A DNA stretch of 64,000 nt, taken from assembly GCF_006503695.1 (NCBI RefSeq), contig NZ_SBIK01000015.1:1-64000 (forward strand). The letters run 5' to 3'. A program made the position numbers and the translations under genes. Shown here in pieces: positions 18,712 to 30,475 of this stretch. Every line of letters begins with the position of its first letter. Position 1 is the first letter of the stretch. Source of the stretch: Tepidiphilus succinatimandens (GTDB lineage Bacteria; Pseudomonadota; Gammaproteobacteria; Burkholderiales; Rhodocyclaceae). Below the pieces are notes generated by a model. The model was not told where the DNA came from. It did no database searches and was given only the letters and a program-made list of their open reading frames with translations.

Positions 18712-19491
18712 ATGATCACCGTCGTCTTCAACCAGAAAGGCGGGGTGGGGAAATCCACCATCACCGTCAATCTTGCCGCCATCGCCGCCCGGCGCGGGCT
18801 GCGCACCTTGGTGGTCGATCTCGACCCGCAGGCCAACACCACGCGCTACCTGCTGGGCGAGGCGGCCGAGAGCGCCGAACCGACGCTCGCCGAGTTTTTC
18901 GACCAGACGCTCAACTTCAAGCTCAACCCGCGGCGCACCGAGGAATTCGTCCTACCCACGGCGCACGAGAACCTCGCCCTGCTGGCGGGGCACGGGGCGC
19001 TCGAAGAGCTGCAGGGCAAACTCGAATCGCGCTACAAGATCTTCAAGCTGCGCGAGGCCCTGCGCGAGCTCGCGGCGCAGTTCGACCGCATCTATATCGA
19101 CACGCCCCCGGCGCTCAACTTCTACACCCGCTCGGCGCTCATCGCCGCGCGCTGGTGCCTCATCCCCTACGACTGCGACGAATTCGCCCGCCGGGCGCTC
19201 CTGCAGCTCCTCGACACGCTCGAAGAAGTCCGCGCCGACCACAACCCGGAGCTGCAACTGGCGGGCATCGTGGTCAACCAGTTCCAGAGCCGCGCCACCT
19301 TGCCGCGCCAGGCAGTGGAAGCGCTCATCGACCAGGGGCTGCCGGTGCTCGAACCGTATCTGTCGAGCTCGGTCAAGGTGAAGGAATCACATCAGAAGAG
19401 CCTGCCGCTCGCCGCGCTCGAACCGGGGCACCGCCTGGCGCAGGAATTCGCCGCCCTCTTCGAGGCGATCGAGGCGCGCACCGCCGGCTAG
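18712..19491 (+). CDS. orphan ParA-type ATPase
   Basis: The 259-residue P-loop ATPase has a deviant Walker A box 'KGGVGKST' (residues 9-16), 'VVDLDPQANTTRYLLG', and 'IYIDTPPALNF' as the Walker B region. ParA proteins move DNA or protein complexes by nucleoid-bound gradients, but no ParB or parS-like partner is next to it. The position directly after flgN could mean a role in positioning a cell-surface structure, or be accidental. It converges on uvrD and the two stop codons share the bases CTAG. Confidence 0.85.
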   Translation: MITVVFNQKGGVGKSTITVNLAAIAARRGLRTLVVDLDPQANTTRYLLGEAAESAEPTLAEFFDQTLNFKLNPRRTEEFVLPTAHENLALLAGHGALEELQGKLESRYKIFKLREALRELAAQFDRIYIDTPPALNFYTRSALIAARWCLIPYDCDEFARRALLQLLDTLEEVRADHNPELQLAGIVVNQFQSRATLPRQAVEALIDQGLPVLEPYLSSSVKVKESHQKSLPLAALEPGHRLAQEFAALFEAIEARTAG

Positions 19492-21677
19492 AGCCGTTCG
19501 AGCGGCGCCACCGACAGCAGCAGCTGCTTGACGCCTACTTCGGGGCCAAACTTCACGCTCGCCTGCGCGTGCGCCCCGGCCCCTTCCACCGCCAGAATCA
19601 CCCCTTCGCCGAACTTGGGATGGCGCACGCGCTCGCCGCTGCGCCAGCCGTTGGCTGCCCCGCTCGAGGACTGCGGCACGGCGGTCACGCGCGAGGGCGC
19701 CAAATCGCCTCCTTTCCGTTCCCGTCGCTTGGCGTTGAGCCACAGCAGCAGCTCCGGCGGAATCTCTTCGAGGAAGCGCGAAGGCTGATGGTATTCGGTC
19801 TGCCCGTGCAGCATGCGAATGTCGGACCAGGAGAGATAGAGTCGCTTCTTCGCGCGGGTGACCGCCACGTACATCAAGCGCCGCTCTTCTTCCACCCCGC
19901 CGTCGGCGTAGAGGCTGTTCTGGTGCGGGAAGAGCCCTTCCTCCAGCCCGGTGAGGAAGACGACGTCGAATTCCAGCCCCTTGGAGGCGTGCACCGTCAT
20001 CAGCTGCACCGCCGTCTGCCCCGCCTCGGCCTGCTGTTCGCCGGATTCGAGCGCGGCATGCTGCAGGAAGAGGGCGAGCATCTCGTGTCCCTGCGCCTCG
20101 ATCCCCTCGCTCGCCATCTGGGCGACGAAGTCGCTTGCCGCGCTCACCAGTTCGTCGAGGTTCTCCAGCCGGTCGCCCCCGTCGCGCTCGGCGGCGTAGT
20201 GCGTGCGCAGCCCCGAACCGGCGATCACCCGCTCGACGAGTTCCGGCAGTGGCACCTCGCGCGTCTGCTCGCGCAGGCGTTCGATGAGTTGCAGGAATCC
20301 TTGCAAGGCCGCACCCGGCCGGCCGGCGAGGCGCGTGGCCGCCGCGCTGATGTCGGTCTGCCCGTCACGCTGCGCCGCCAGAGCCTCCAGCGTGCGCGCC
20401 CCGATGCCGCGTGGCGGAAAATTCACCACCCGCAGGAAGGCCGTCTCGTCGTCGGGCAGCAAGAGCAGCCGCAGGTAGGCGAGCGCGTGCTTGATTTCGG
20501 CGCGGTCGAAGAAGCGCTGCCCACCATGAACTCGATAGGGAATGCCGGCCGCGAGCAGGGCATGCTCCAGCGCGCGCGACTGGGCGTTCGCCCGGTAGAG
20601 CACGGCGATTTCATCCGCCGAGACGCCCTCGCGCAGCAGATTGCCGATCTCCTCGGCCACGAAACGGGCCTCGGCGCCGTCCTCGGGTGCCTGAAACACG
20701 CGGATCGGCTCGCCCTCGTCCGCCTCGGTCCACAGGTTCTTGCCCAGACGCTCGCGGTTGTGGGCGATGATGGCGTTGGCCGCCGCAAGGATGTTGCCGT
20801 GCGAGCGGTAGTTGCGCTCCAGGCGGATCACCGCCTGCACGCGGAATTCCTGCTCGAAGCGCATCAGGTTGCGCGCGAGCGCCCCGCGAAAGCCGTAGAT
20901 AGACTGGTCGTCGTCGCCCACGCAAAAGAGAAAGGCCCCGGCTTCGCCCGTGACCGGATCGGCGGCGAAGCGCTGCAGCCAGCGGTATTGCAGCGCGTTC
21001 GTGTCCTGGAATTCGTCGACCAGCACGTGCCGGAAGCGCGCGCGGTAATGCGCCCGCAGCGCCTCGTCGCGCGCGAGCAGCTCGTCGCTGCGCAGGAGCA
21101 ACTCGGCGAAATCCACCACCCCCTCGCGCTGGCACTGCGCCTCGTACTCCTGCCACAGCGGCAGAAACCGCTCGGCGCGGCGCGACTCGGCCGCCACCTT
21201 GTCCGGGCGCAGCCCCTGCTCCTTGTGCGCGTTGATGAAGGAAAGCAGCTCGCGTGGCGGAGCGCTCTGCTCGGAGACGTTGAGCCGCTTGAGCAGGCGC
21301 TTGATGGCCGAGAGCTGGTCGGCCGTATCCAGGATCTGGAACATCTGCGGCAGGCCCGCGGCCTGGTGATGGATGCGCAGCAGGCGGTTCGCCAGCGCAT
21401 GGAAGGTCCCCACCCACATGCGGCGCAAGCCCGGGCGCAGCGCTTCGGGCAAGAGCCCCGCCAGGCGCGAGGCCATCTCGCGCGCCGCTTTGTTGGTGAA
21501 GGTCACCGCCATGATCTCGTGCGGCCCCGCCTCGCCCGTCTCCAGCAGCCAGGCGATGCGGCTCGTGAGCACCCGGGTTTTTCCCGAGCCAGCACCGGCC
21601 AGGATGAGGGCGTGCTGCGGCGGCAGGGTCACCGCCGCGCGCTGTTCTGGATTGAGTCCCTGCAAGACCTCGTGCAT
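19488..21677 (-). CDS. uvrD: ATP-dependent DNA helicase UvrD (helicase II)
   Basis: UvrD is an SF1A 3'-5' helicase used in nucleotide excision and mismatch repair. The 729-residue protein has the full motif set: 'LNPEQRAAV' Q motif, Walker A 'AGAGSGKT' (about residues 26-33), 'VDEFQDTN' motif II, 'VGDDDQSIYGFRGA' motif III, 'LERNYRS' motif IV and 'VQLMTVHASKGLEFD' motif V. The C-terminal tudor-like tail 'VRHPKFGEGVILAVEG' is present. I chose the ATG at 21677; open sequence further upstream is non-coding in character. Confidence 0.96.
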   Translation of the reverse strand: MHEVLQGLNPEQRAAVTLPPQHALILAGAGSGKTRVLTSRIAWLLETGEAGPHEIMAVTFTNKAAREMASRLAGLLPEALRPGLRRMWVGTFHALANRLLRIHHQAAGLPQMFQILDTADQLSAIKRLLKRLNVSEQSAPPRELLSFINAHKEQGLRPDKVAAESRRAERFLPLWQEYEAQCQREGVVDFAELLLRSDELLARDEALRAHYRARFRHVLVDEFQDTNALQYRWLQRFAADPVTGEAGAFLFCVGDDDQSIYGFRGALARNLMRFEQEFRVQAVIRLERNYRSHGNILAAANAIIAHNRERLGKNLWTEADEGEPIRVFQAPEDGAEARFVAEEIGNLLREGVSADEIAVLYRANAQSRALEHALLAAGIPYRVHGGQRFFDRAEIKHALAYLRLLLLPDDETAFLRVVNFPPRGIGARTLEALAAQRDGQTDISAAATRLAGRPGAALQGFLQLIERLREQTREVPLPELVERVIAGSGLRTHYAAERDGGDRLENLDELVSAASDFVAQMASEGIEAQGHEMLALFLQHAALESGEQQAEAGQTAVQLMTVHASKGLEFDVVFLTGLEEGLFPHQNSLYADGGVEEERRLMYVAVTRAKKRLYLSWSDIRMLHGQTEYHQPSRFLEEIPPELLLWLNAKRRERKGGDLAPSRVTAVPQSSSGAANGWRSGERVRHPKFGEGVILAVEGAGAHAQASVKFGPEVGVKQLLLSVAPLERL

Positions 21678-21761
21678 CGTGCGTCCTCCGGCTCCGTGCC
21701 GGCGTTTTCTCCCGGCCCCGATTGTAACCTTCCTCGACGAAGGACGGCGGCAGGGAACTTT

Positions 21762-21921
21762 TGTTGCATCGCAACATCGAACGAGACGTCTCGTAAAAAA
21801 ACCCGATTGAAATTTGGGCGGCCATGGATGCAAGACGTTGCGCGGGTGCAACAAAAAGTAAGTCGGACTTGCATTTCCCCGCCCGGATCACGATAATGCG
21901 AGCGTGTGTTGCGGCACAACA
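21762..21921. promoter_or_regulatory. cluster of GTTGC/GCAAC inverted repeats around a sigma-70 promoter
   Basis: Two 15-bp near-identical inverted repeats are present: TGTTGCATCGCAACA at 21762-21776 (perfect) and TGTTGCGGCACAACA at 21907-21921. A third GTTGC-N6-GCAAC lies at 21837-21852. A separate 14-bp perfect palindrome, ACGAGACGTCTCGT, lies at 21781-21794. The promoter TTGCAT (21869-21874) -17- GATAAT (21892-21897) has one repeat just upstream of it and one at the expected transcription start, a classic repressor arrangement. The sites resemble the TTGC...GCAA operators of the PHA-granule regulator PhaR, but that is inference. Confidence 0.65.
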
Positions 21922-21967
21922 TGCTGCGAAACGGAATCGCCGCCCACGAAGCGGCAAGGAACGAGCG

Positions 21968-22273
21968 ATGAAAGCACCCAAACTCCTGCCCTGGTTTGCC
22001 AAGCAATATGGCCTGCCCGAAGAGCGCGCCCAGGCGCTGTGGGCTGAAGCCGTGCGCCGCGCCACGCTGGCCACCGGCTGGATCGGCTCCTCTCTCTACT
22101 GGCAAACCGCCTGGAACGAATTCCATCGACTCGCCGAAGCCGAGTCGCAGCGCCTGCACCCGATCACCAGCTGGCTGCGCTTGCAGCATCGCCTCATGAC
22201 CATGCCCCTGCGCGCGGCCAGCGATCTGCTGCGCGCCAGCGAAAAAATACTCGAGCGCAGCCGCGCCGCCTGA
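21968..22273 (+). CDS. small conserved-looking helical protein of unknown function
   Basis: I do not recognise this 101-residue protein with certainty. It is predicted all-helical, Trp- and Arg-rich, opening 'MKAPKLLPWFAKQYGLPEER' and ending in a basic helix. It has no signal peptide, no membrane segment and no cysteines. It is monocistronic, driven by the operator-decorated promoter at 21869-21897 and followed by a strong terminator. A role connected with polyhydroxyalkanoate granules is possible from the operator motif only. Confidence 0.75.
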   Translation: MKAPKLLPWFAKQYGLPEERAQALWAEAVRRATLATGWIGSSLYWQTAWNEFHRLAEAESQRLHPITSWLRLQHRLMTMPLRAASDLLRASEKILERSRAA

Positions 22274-22313
22274 CCGAATCTTGTCTCCCTCCCTCTCCAT
22301 CTCGATGGAGTTC

Positions 22314-22340
22314 ACGCCCGCCCCGTGCGGGCGTTTTTTT
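22314..22340 (+). terminator. Rho-independent terminator
   Basis: The inverted repeat ACGCCCGC/GCGGGCGT with a short loop is followed by seven T's. It terminates the 101-residue gene, and its A-run reads into the fbpC stop on the other strand. Confidence 0.85.
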
Positions 22341-23391
22341 ATCCGGCGAAGGCGCGGAAATTCCCCCGACGCACCGCCACCCCCACCGTCTCGCTCGGAA
22401 GCGGAGCCTCCTCTGCCAAAGCGAAGACGTCTTCGCCGGAAGACAGCCGCAGCGTGAGGCGGCACTGCGCCCCGCGAAAAAGGACATCCACCACGCGCGC
22501 GCGCACCGGTGAAGCGGCCTCCAGCCGCACGTCTTCCGGCCGCAGCAGCACTTCCACGTTGCCCTGCCCCGCCGTGGCCTCTCCTTCGCCGGCGAAGCGC
22601 ACCGGCAGGCGACCCAGGGCGGTCTCGACCTCCCCTTCCCCCGCGAGGCGCCCGCGCAGGAAAACCCCCTCGCCGACGAACTGCGCGGCGTGGCGCGTGG
22701 CCGGCGTACGATAGAGCGCCTCGGGGCTGCCCCACTGCTCGATGCGCCCTTCGTGCATCAGGCCGACGGCGTCGGCCATGGCGAAGGCCTCGTGCTGGTC
22801 GTGGGTCACCACCAGCGCCGTCATGCCGCGCTCGCGCAACAACGCCCGCACCTCGTGCGCCAGGCGCGCGCGCAGCGCCTCGTCGAGGCTGGAGAAAGGT
22901 TCGTCGAGCAACAGCAGCGCCGGCTGCGGCGCCAGCGCCCGGGCAAGCGCCGCCCGCTGTTGCTGCCCGCCCGAGAGCTGATGTGGCCAGGCATTGGCCC
23001 AGGCGCTCAAGCCCACCACCTCCAGCATCTCCGCCACCCGCCGCGCCCGCTCGCGCCGGTCCAGCCCCTGCAGGCCGAAAGCGACGTTCTGGGCGATGGT
23101 GAGGTGCGGAAAGAGGGCGTGATCCTGGAATACCATGCCGATGCGGCGTCGCTGCGGTGGCACCACCAGGCCCGGACGGGTCACGGGCCGGCCATCGAGG
23201 AAAATGTCGCCGCGCTGGGGCGCTTCGAACCCGGCCACGCAGCGCAGCACCGTCGTCTTGCCGCAGCCGCTGGCGCCGAGCAGCACCCCAATCGTGCCTG
23301 CCGGCAAAGACAGCGACAAATCACGCACCACGGGGTGCGCGCCGTAGGCGTGATGCAAGCCGCGAATTTCCAGAGCCGCCGACACCTTCAA
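22339..23391 (-). CDS. fbpC: ferric iron ABC transporter, ATP-binding protein
   Basis: The 350-residue ABC ATPase energises uptake of periplasmic Fe3+. It has Walker A 'GASGCGKT' (39-46), signature 'LSGGQ' (139-143), Walker B 'LLLLDEP' (159-165), the switch His in 'VVTHDQHEA', and a C-terminal TOBE domain (about 245-350) with 'VLLRPEDVRL'. It is transcribed divergently from fbpB across 62 bp that contain a Fur-like site, which argues for the iron family rather than spermidine or sulfate importers. Confidence 0.9.
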   Translation of the reverse strand: MKVSAALEIRGLHHAYGAHPVVRDLSLSLPAGTIGVLLGASGCGKTTVLRCVAGFEAPQRGDIFLDGRPVTRPGLVVPPQRRRIGMVFQDHALFPHLTIAQNVAFGLQGLDRRERARRVAEMLEVVGLSAWANAWPHQLSGGQQQRAALARALAPQPALLLLDEPFSSLDEALRARLAHEVRALLRERGMTALVVTHDQHEAFAMADAVGLMHEGRIEQWGSPEALYRTPATRHAAQFVGEGVFLRGRLAGEGEVETALGRLPVRFAGEGEATAGQGNVEVLLRPEDVRLEAASPVRARVVDVLFRGAQCRLTLRLSSGEDVFALAEEAPLPSETVGVAVRRGNFRAFAG

Positions 23392-23408
23392 CCTTCCTCG
23401 CTTAAAAT

Positions 23409-23429
23409 AGATCGATTCTCATTATAATG
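23409..23429. promoter_or_regulatory. Fur-like operator between fbpC and fbpB
   Basis: The minus strand reads ATAATGAGAATCGATC, matching the first half of the Fur consensus GATAATGAGAATCATT; the adjoining CATTATAATG (23420-23429) is a perfect 10-bp palindrome. It lies in the short divergent fbpC/fbpB promoter region, which is AT-rich against the GC-rich genes. Confidence 0.55.
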
Positions 23430-23453
23430 TATGATTCGATGTATGGGACGATC

Positions 23454-25178
23454 ATGCGCCGGTCCTTCTCTTTCCTGACTCTGCTCGCCACCCTCTTGGC
23501 CCTGCTCGCGGTGGTGCCGCTGGCGAGCGTGCTCGCGCAGCTGCTGCAGCCGAGCACGGGCGAGATCTGGGCCCATCTCCTGCGCACCGTCTTGCCCGAA
23601 TACCTCGCCAACACCGGCTGGATCGCGCTGGGCGTGGCGCTGGGCACGGTGGCCGTGGGCGTGAGCTGCGCCTGGCTTACCGCCGCGCACGAGTTTCCCG
23701 GGCGACGCCTGCTGGAGTGGGCGCTGATCCTGCCGTTCGCCATGCCGGCCTACGTGATGGCCTACGCCTACACCGATTTTTTGCAGGTGAGCGGTGCGCT
23801 GCAAAGCGCGCTGCGCGAGCTCACCGGCTGGGGCGTGCGGGAGTACTGGTTTCCGCCCATCCGCTCGCTGGGCGGCGCCGTGGCCATCCTCGTGCTCGCG
23901 CTCTACCCTTACGTTTACCTGCTCACGCGCACGGCATTCCTCGAGCGAAGCGCCGCCATGCACGAAGCCGCCCGTACCCTCGGGGCCTCTCCCTGGCGCA
24001 CTTTTTGGCGGGTGAGCCTGCCGCTCGCCCGTCCAGCGATCGCCGCCGGCACGGCGCTTGCGCTCATGGAGGCGCTCGCCGACTACGGCACCGTGGCCTA
24101 TTTCGGCATTCCGACCTTCACCACGGGCATTTTTCGCACCTGGTATTCCCTGGGAGACCGGGTGGCGGCGGCCCAGCTTGCCGCGATGCTCGTGGGTTTC
24201 GTGCTGGTCTTGCTGTGGCTGGAACAGACCAGCCGGCGGCGGGCGAAGTTCGACGGCGGCAGGCATCACGCCGCTGCGCCGCGCACGCGGCTTGCCGGCT
24301 GGCGCGCGGCGCTGGCCACCTGCGTGTGCGCCCTGCCGGCGATACTGGGCTTCCTGCTGCCGGCCGTGCTGCTGCTGACGATGAGCCTGCGCGAGCCCTT
24401 GGCGGCCGTCGATCCGCGGTTCTGGCGTGCCGCCGGCAACAGCCTGCTGCTTGCTGGCCTAACGGCGCTGCTCGCCGTTGCCCTGGCGCTTCTTTTCGCC
24501 TACCACGCGCGGCTCAATCCATCAGCGCTCGCGCGGCTACTCAACCGGCTCGTGGGGCTGGGCTACGCCCTGCCGGGCGTGGTCATCGCCGTGGGCGTGC
24601 TGCTGCCCGCGGCTGCGCTCGACAACCTGCTCGCCGCCCAGCTGCGCGCGCTCTTCGGCTGGTCGGTGGGTTTGCTCATCACCGGCAGCATCGCCGGCCT
24701 CGTCTATGCCTATCTCGTGCGTTTTCTCGCCACGGCGCTGCACACGGTGGAAGCGGGTCTCGCGAAGATCCGCCCGGCGCTGGACGAGGCCGCCCGCACG
24801 CTGGGCAGCGGCCCCTGGCGCACCCTCGCGCACATCCACGCGCCACTTCTGACGAAAAGCCTGCTCACCGCCGCCCTGCTCGTGTTCGTCGACGTGATGA
24901 AGGAGCTGCCGGCCACGCTGGTGATGCGCCCTTTCAATTTCGACACGCTCGCCACCCGGGTCCATACGCTCGCGGCCGACGAGCGGCTGGCCGAGCTGGG
25001 GCTGCCGGCGCTCACCCTCGTGCTCGTCGCGCTCGGGCCCGTGCTGCTGCTCGCGCGCCAGATCGCCCGGCACGGCCGGGCCGACCGCCGCCTCAGCGCC
25101 AGCCTACCTCGTCGAAGATCTTCTGCGCCAGCGGCTGGTTCTTGCCCAGCACCGCCACCGGCAGGGGATCGATCTTGA
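23454..25178 (+). CDS. fbpB: ferric iron ABC transporter, permease (fused dimer type)
   Basis: This integral membrane permease, of about 574 residues, contains two homologous halves, each with about six membrane helices. Each half carries the EAA loop: 'AARTLGASPWRTFWRVSLPL' in the first and 'AARTLGSGPWRTLAHIHAPL' in the second. This duplicated layout is typical of FbpB/FutB Fe3+ permeases. I chose the ATG at 23454; an earlier in-frame ATG (23427) lies within the operator region. The last roughly 28 codons overlap the 3' end of convergent fbpA, and the Pro/Ser-rich tail they encode is probably not conserved. Confidence 0.9.
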   Translation: MRRSFSFLTLLATLLALLAVVPLASVLAQLLQPSTGEIWAHLLRTVLPEYLANTGWIALGVALGTVAVGVSCAWLTAAHEFPGRRLLEWALILPFAMPAYVMAYAYTDFLQVSGALQSALRELTGWGVREYWFPPIRSLGGAVAILVLALYPYVYLLTRTAFLERSAAMHEAARTLGASPWRTFWRVSLPLARPAIAAGTALALMEALADYGTVAYFGIPTFTTGIFRTWYSLGDRVAAAQLAAMLVGFVLVLLWLEQTSRRRAKFDGGRHHAAAPRTRLAGWRAALATCVCALPAILGFLLPAVLLLTMSLREPLAAVDPRFWRAAGNSLLLAGLTALLAVALALLFAYHARLNPSALARLLNRLVGLGYALPGVVIAVGVLLPAAALDNLLAAQLRALFGWSVGLLITGSIAGLVYAYLVRFLATALHTVEAGLAKIRPALDEAARTLGSGPWRTLAHIHAPLLTKSLLTAALLVFVDVMKELPATLVMRPFNFDTLATRVHTLAADERLAELGLPALTLVLVALGPVLLLARQIARHGRADRRLSASLPRRRSSAPAAGSCPAPPPAGDRS

Positions 25179-26118
25179 ATTCGCCCAGCGAGGCGAGCAC
25201 GCGGTTGCGATAGGCCACCCCGGGTACCGTGGGCCATTCGTTGTTACCCACCGCGAAATAGCCCTGCGCCTCGTCGCTCGCCAGATACTCGAGGAAGCGG
25301 ATCGCGGCCTCCTTGTGCGGCGCGGTGCGTACCACCCCAGCTCCGGAAACGTTCACGTGGGTACCGTTGCCGTCCTGGTCGGGCCACACCAGCCCCACTT
25401 TGCGCACGAGGTTCATGTCCTCGGGCTTGTCGGAGGCAAGCAAGCGCGCGTAATAGTAATGATTGACCAGCGCCACGTCGCACTCGCCAGCGGCCACCGC
25501 CTTGATCTGGTCGGTGTCGGAACCCTGCGGCGGGCGGGCCATGTTGTCCTTCACGCCCTGCGCCCAGGCGCGCGCCTTCTCCTCCCCCCAGTGCTCGATG
25601 AGCGCCGCGAGCAGCGAGAGGTTATAGACGTTGCCCGAAGAGCGCACGCACACGCGCCCTTTCCATTTGGGATCGGCCAGATCGGCGTAGTTCTTAATCT
25701 CGTCGCGCGAGGTGGCCGCCTTGTTGTAGACGATGACGCGCGCACGATAGGAGAACCCGAACCACTTCCCTTCCGGATGGCGGAAATGCGCCGGGATACG
25801 CGCTTCCAGCTGCTCCGAGCGCACGGGCGCGAACAGCCCCATCTGCTCGGCGCGCCACAGCCGCCCGGCATCGACCGTGATGAGCACGTCGGCCGGGCTG
25901 TTCTCCCCCTCGGCGCGGATGCGCTCGATGAGCGGGTCTTCCTGCCCCTCGACCAGATTCACCTTGATGCCGGTGGCGGCGGTGAAATTCTCGTAGAGGC
26001 GGGTGTCGGTGGGATAGTGGCGCGTCGAATAGACGTTGACCACCGATTCTTCGGCCCGCAGCCCCGGGGCGAAGAGCATCGCCGTCAGCACCGCCATCGT
26101 CGTGACCGTTTTTTTCAT
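25093..26118 (-). CDS. fbpA: ferric iron ABC transporter, periplasmic binding protein
   Basis: FbpA binds Fe3+ in the periplasm and delivers it to FbpB. The 341-residue precursor has a signal peptide cleaved near 'LRAEES' (residue 22). The mature protein starts 'VNVYSTRHYPTDTRLYENF' as in FutA/FbpA proteins and has a 'VNHYYYARL' motif whose tyrosines are iron ligands in this family. It converges on fbpB with an 86-bp overlap and has its own Fur-like site upstream. Confidence 0.93.
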   Translation of the reverse strand: MKKTVTTMAVLTAMLFAPGLRAEESVVNVYSTRHYPTDTRLYENFTAATGIKVNLVEGQEDPLIERIRAEGENSPADVLITVDAGRLWRAEQMGLFAPVRSEQLEARIPAHFRHPEGKWFGFSYRARVIVYNKAATSRDEIKNYADLADPKWKGRVCVRSSGNVYNLSLLAALIEHWGEEKARAWAQGVKDNMARPPQGSDTDQIKAVAAGECDVALVNHYYYARLLASDKPEDMNLVRKVGLVWPDQDGNGTHVNVSGAGVVRTAPHKEAAIRFLEYLASDEAQGYFAVGNNEWPTVPGVAYRNRVLASLGEFKIDPLPVAVLGKNQPLAQKIFDEVGWR

Positions 26119-26145
26119 ACGTCCTCCGTGAGTACATAGTTCAAA

Positions 26146-28899
<2,754 letters not shown>

Positions 28900-28909
28900 G
28901 GAAATCCCG

Positions 28910-29428
28910 ATGGCCGAGCCTTCGCTTCGTTCCGTCTCCCGGCGCCGCCTGCTGCTCGCCGCCGCAGGATTGACGCTCGCCGGCTGCGGCTTTCGGCCTC
29001 GTGGCATGGCCGGGCTCGGCGCGCCCACGGTGCAGATCAACAACGTCCCGCGCACCAGTCCGCTGGGGCGGGCGATCGCCCGGCGCCTTGCCGGCAGCGA
29101 AACGCGCTGGGTCGAGCCGCCCGAAGCAGCCGAGCTGCGCCTCGACATCCTCTCCTACCGCGAAGAGCGCGACATCCTCTCGCTCACTCCCGACGGCAAG
29201 GTGCGGGAATACCTGATCCGGGCGTCCCTGCGTTTCCGCGTGCTCGACAAGGAAGGGCAGGAGCTCCTCCCCGCTACCGAGCTCAGCGCCGAGCGCGACT
29301 ACAGCTACGACGACAATCTGATCACTGCACGGGAAAAAGAGGAGATGCTCCTCTACGACGACATGCGCCAGCAGCTCGTCGACCAGATGTTCCTCATGAT
29401 CGGCCGCACGATCGCCAGCCGTAAATGA
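28910..29428 (+). CDS. lptE: LPS-assembly lipoprotein LptE
   Basis: LptE plugs the LptD barrel that inserts LPS into the outer leaflet. The 172-residue lipoprotein has a twin-Arg-like basic start, a hydrophobic stretch and the lipobox 'LAGC' before 'GFRPRG'. The conserved 'SAERDYSYDDNLITAREKEE' segment of the family follows. It sits between leuS and holA, its standard proteobacterial location, and overlaps holA by four bases. Confidence 0.93.
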   Translation: MAEPSLRSVSRRRLLLAAAGLTLAGCGFRPRGMAGLGAPTVQINNVPRTSPLGRAIARRLAGSETRWVEPPEAAELRLDILSYREERDILSLTPDGKVREYLIRASLRFRVLDKEGQELLPATELSAERDYSYDDNLITAREKEEMLLYDDMRQQLVDQMFLMIGRTIASRK

Positions 29429-30450
29429 AGCTGCCCCTCGCGCGACTTGCCCGCCACCTCGAACGCCAAACGCTGGAGCCCGTGTGGGCGGTCTACGGCG
29501 ACGAGCCGCTGCTCGTGCTGGAAGCCGCCGACGCCATCCGCGCCCGCGCCCGTGCGCTCGGTTTCGAAGAGCGGCTCGTCTTCGTCGCCGAGGCCAATTT
29601 CTCCTGGGAACGACTCAGCCAGGAAGCCGACAGCCTCTCGCTCTTTGCCGCTCGCCGCCTCCTCGAACTGCGCCTGCCGCAAGGCAAGCCCGGCACGGAA
29701 GGTTCCTCCTGGCTCGCCGAACGGGCAAAGGCTCCGTTGCCCGAGACGATCCTCCTCATCACACTCGGTGCGCTCGACTGGCAGGCACGCAAAAGTTCCT
29801 GGTTCGCCGCCCTCGAGCAACACGCCGTGGTCGTGGAGGCAAACACCCCGCCGCGCGAGCAACTTCCCCAGTGGTGGCGCGAGCGCCTCGCCCGCCAGGA
29901 ACAGAGCGCCTCGCCCGAACTGCTGCACCTGCTCGCCGAACGCACGGAAGGCAATCTCCTCGCCGCGCGTCAGGAGCTGGAAAAACTCGCCCTGCTCTTC
30001 CCCGAGGGGCCGCTGCCGGAAGCAGAAGTGCGCGCCGTCGTCTTCGACCTCGCCCGCTACGACCCCGAGGCACTGCGCCAGGCCGTGCTCGAAGGCGACG
30101 CGCTGCGCGCCCTGCGCCTGCTGCGCACCCTCATGGCAGAGGGCTGCGCCGCCCCGCTCATCGTCTGGGCGATCGCTTCGGCCCTGCGCCTCATCGCCCT
30201 CGCCCAGGAAGCGCTCGCACGCGGCGCGCCGCTCGAAGCCTTCTTTCGCCAGGAACGCGTCTTCCGCCCCGAAGAAAAACGTACCATCGAACACAGCGCC
30301 CGCAGGCTCCCGCCCTTGCGCACCGCGCTCATCGTCTGCGCCCGGCTCGACCGCATCGCCAAGGGCGCCGAGACCGGTGACTTCGCCCTGGAAGCCGAGC
30401 GACTCCTCCTCTCCCTGAGCGCGGCCCCGCCCCGCGGCCGCGCTGCCTGA
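29425..30450 (+). CDS. holA: DNA polymerase III subunit delta
   Basis: HolA is the clamp-loader wrench that opens the beta sliding clamp. The 341-residue length is standard. The N-terminal '[20 protein letters not shown]' and the C-terminal collar helices ('[16 protein letters not shown]') fit the family. The start overlaps the lptE stop (ATGA), indicating coupling. Confidence 0.94.
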   Translation: MKLPLARLARHLERQTLEPVWAVYGDEPLLVLEAADAIRARARALGFEERLVFVAEANFSWERLSQEADSLSLFAARRLLELRLPQGKPGTEGSSWLAERAKAPLPETILLITLGALDWQARKSSWFAALEQHAVVVEANTPPREQLPQWWRERLARQEQSASPELLHLLAERTEGNLLAARQELEKLALLFPEGPLPEAEVRAVVFDLARYDPEALRQAVLEGDALRALRLLRTLMAEGCAAPLIVWAIASALRLIALAQEALARGAPLEAFFRQERVFRPEEKRTIEHSARRLPPLRTALIVCARLDRIAKGAETGDFALEAERLLLSLSAAPPRGRAA

Positions 30451-30475
30451 TCCCATTCGACCACCGGAGTACGCC

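Noticed and set aside
19500-21896. A very long plus-strand frame running from the end of the ParA gene through uvrD
   Set aside because: It is antisense to uvrD, whose helicase motifs are complete, and shows no protein family features.
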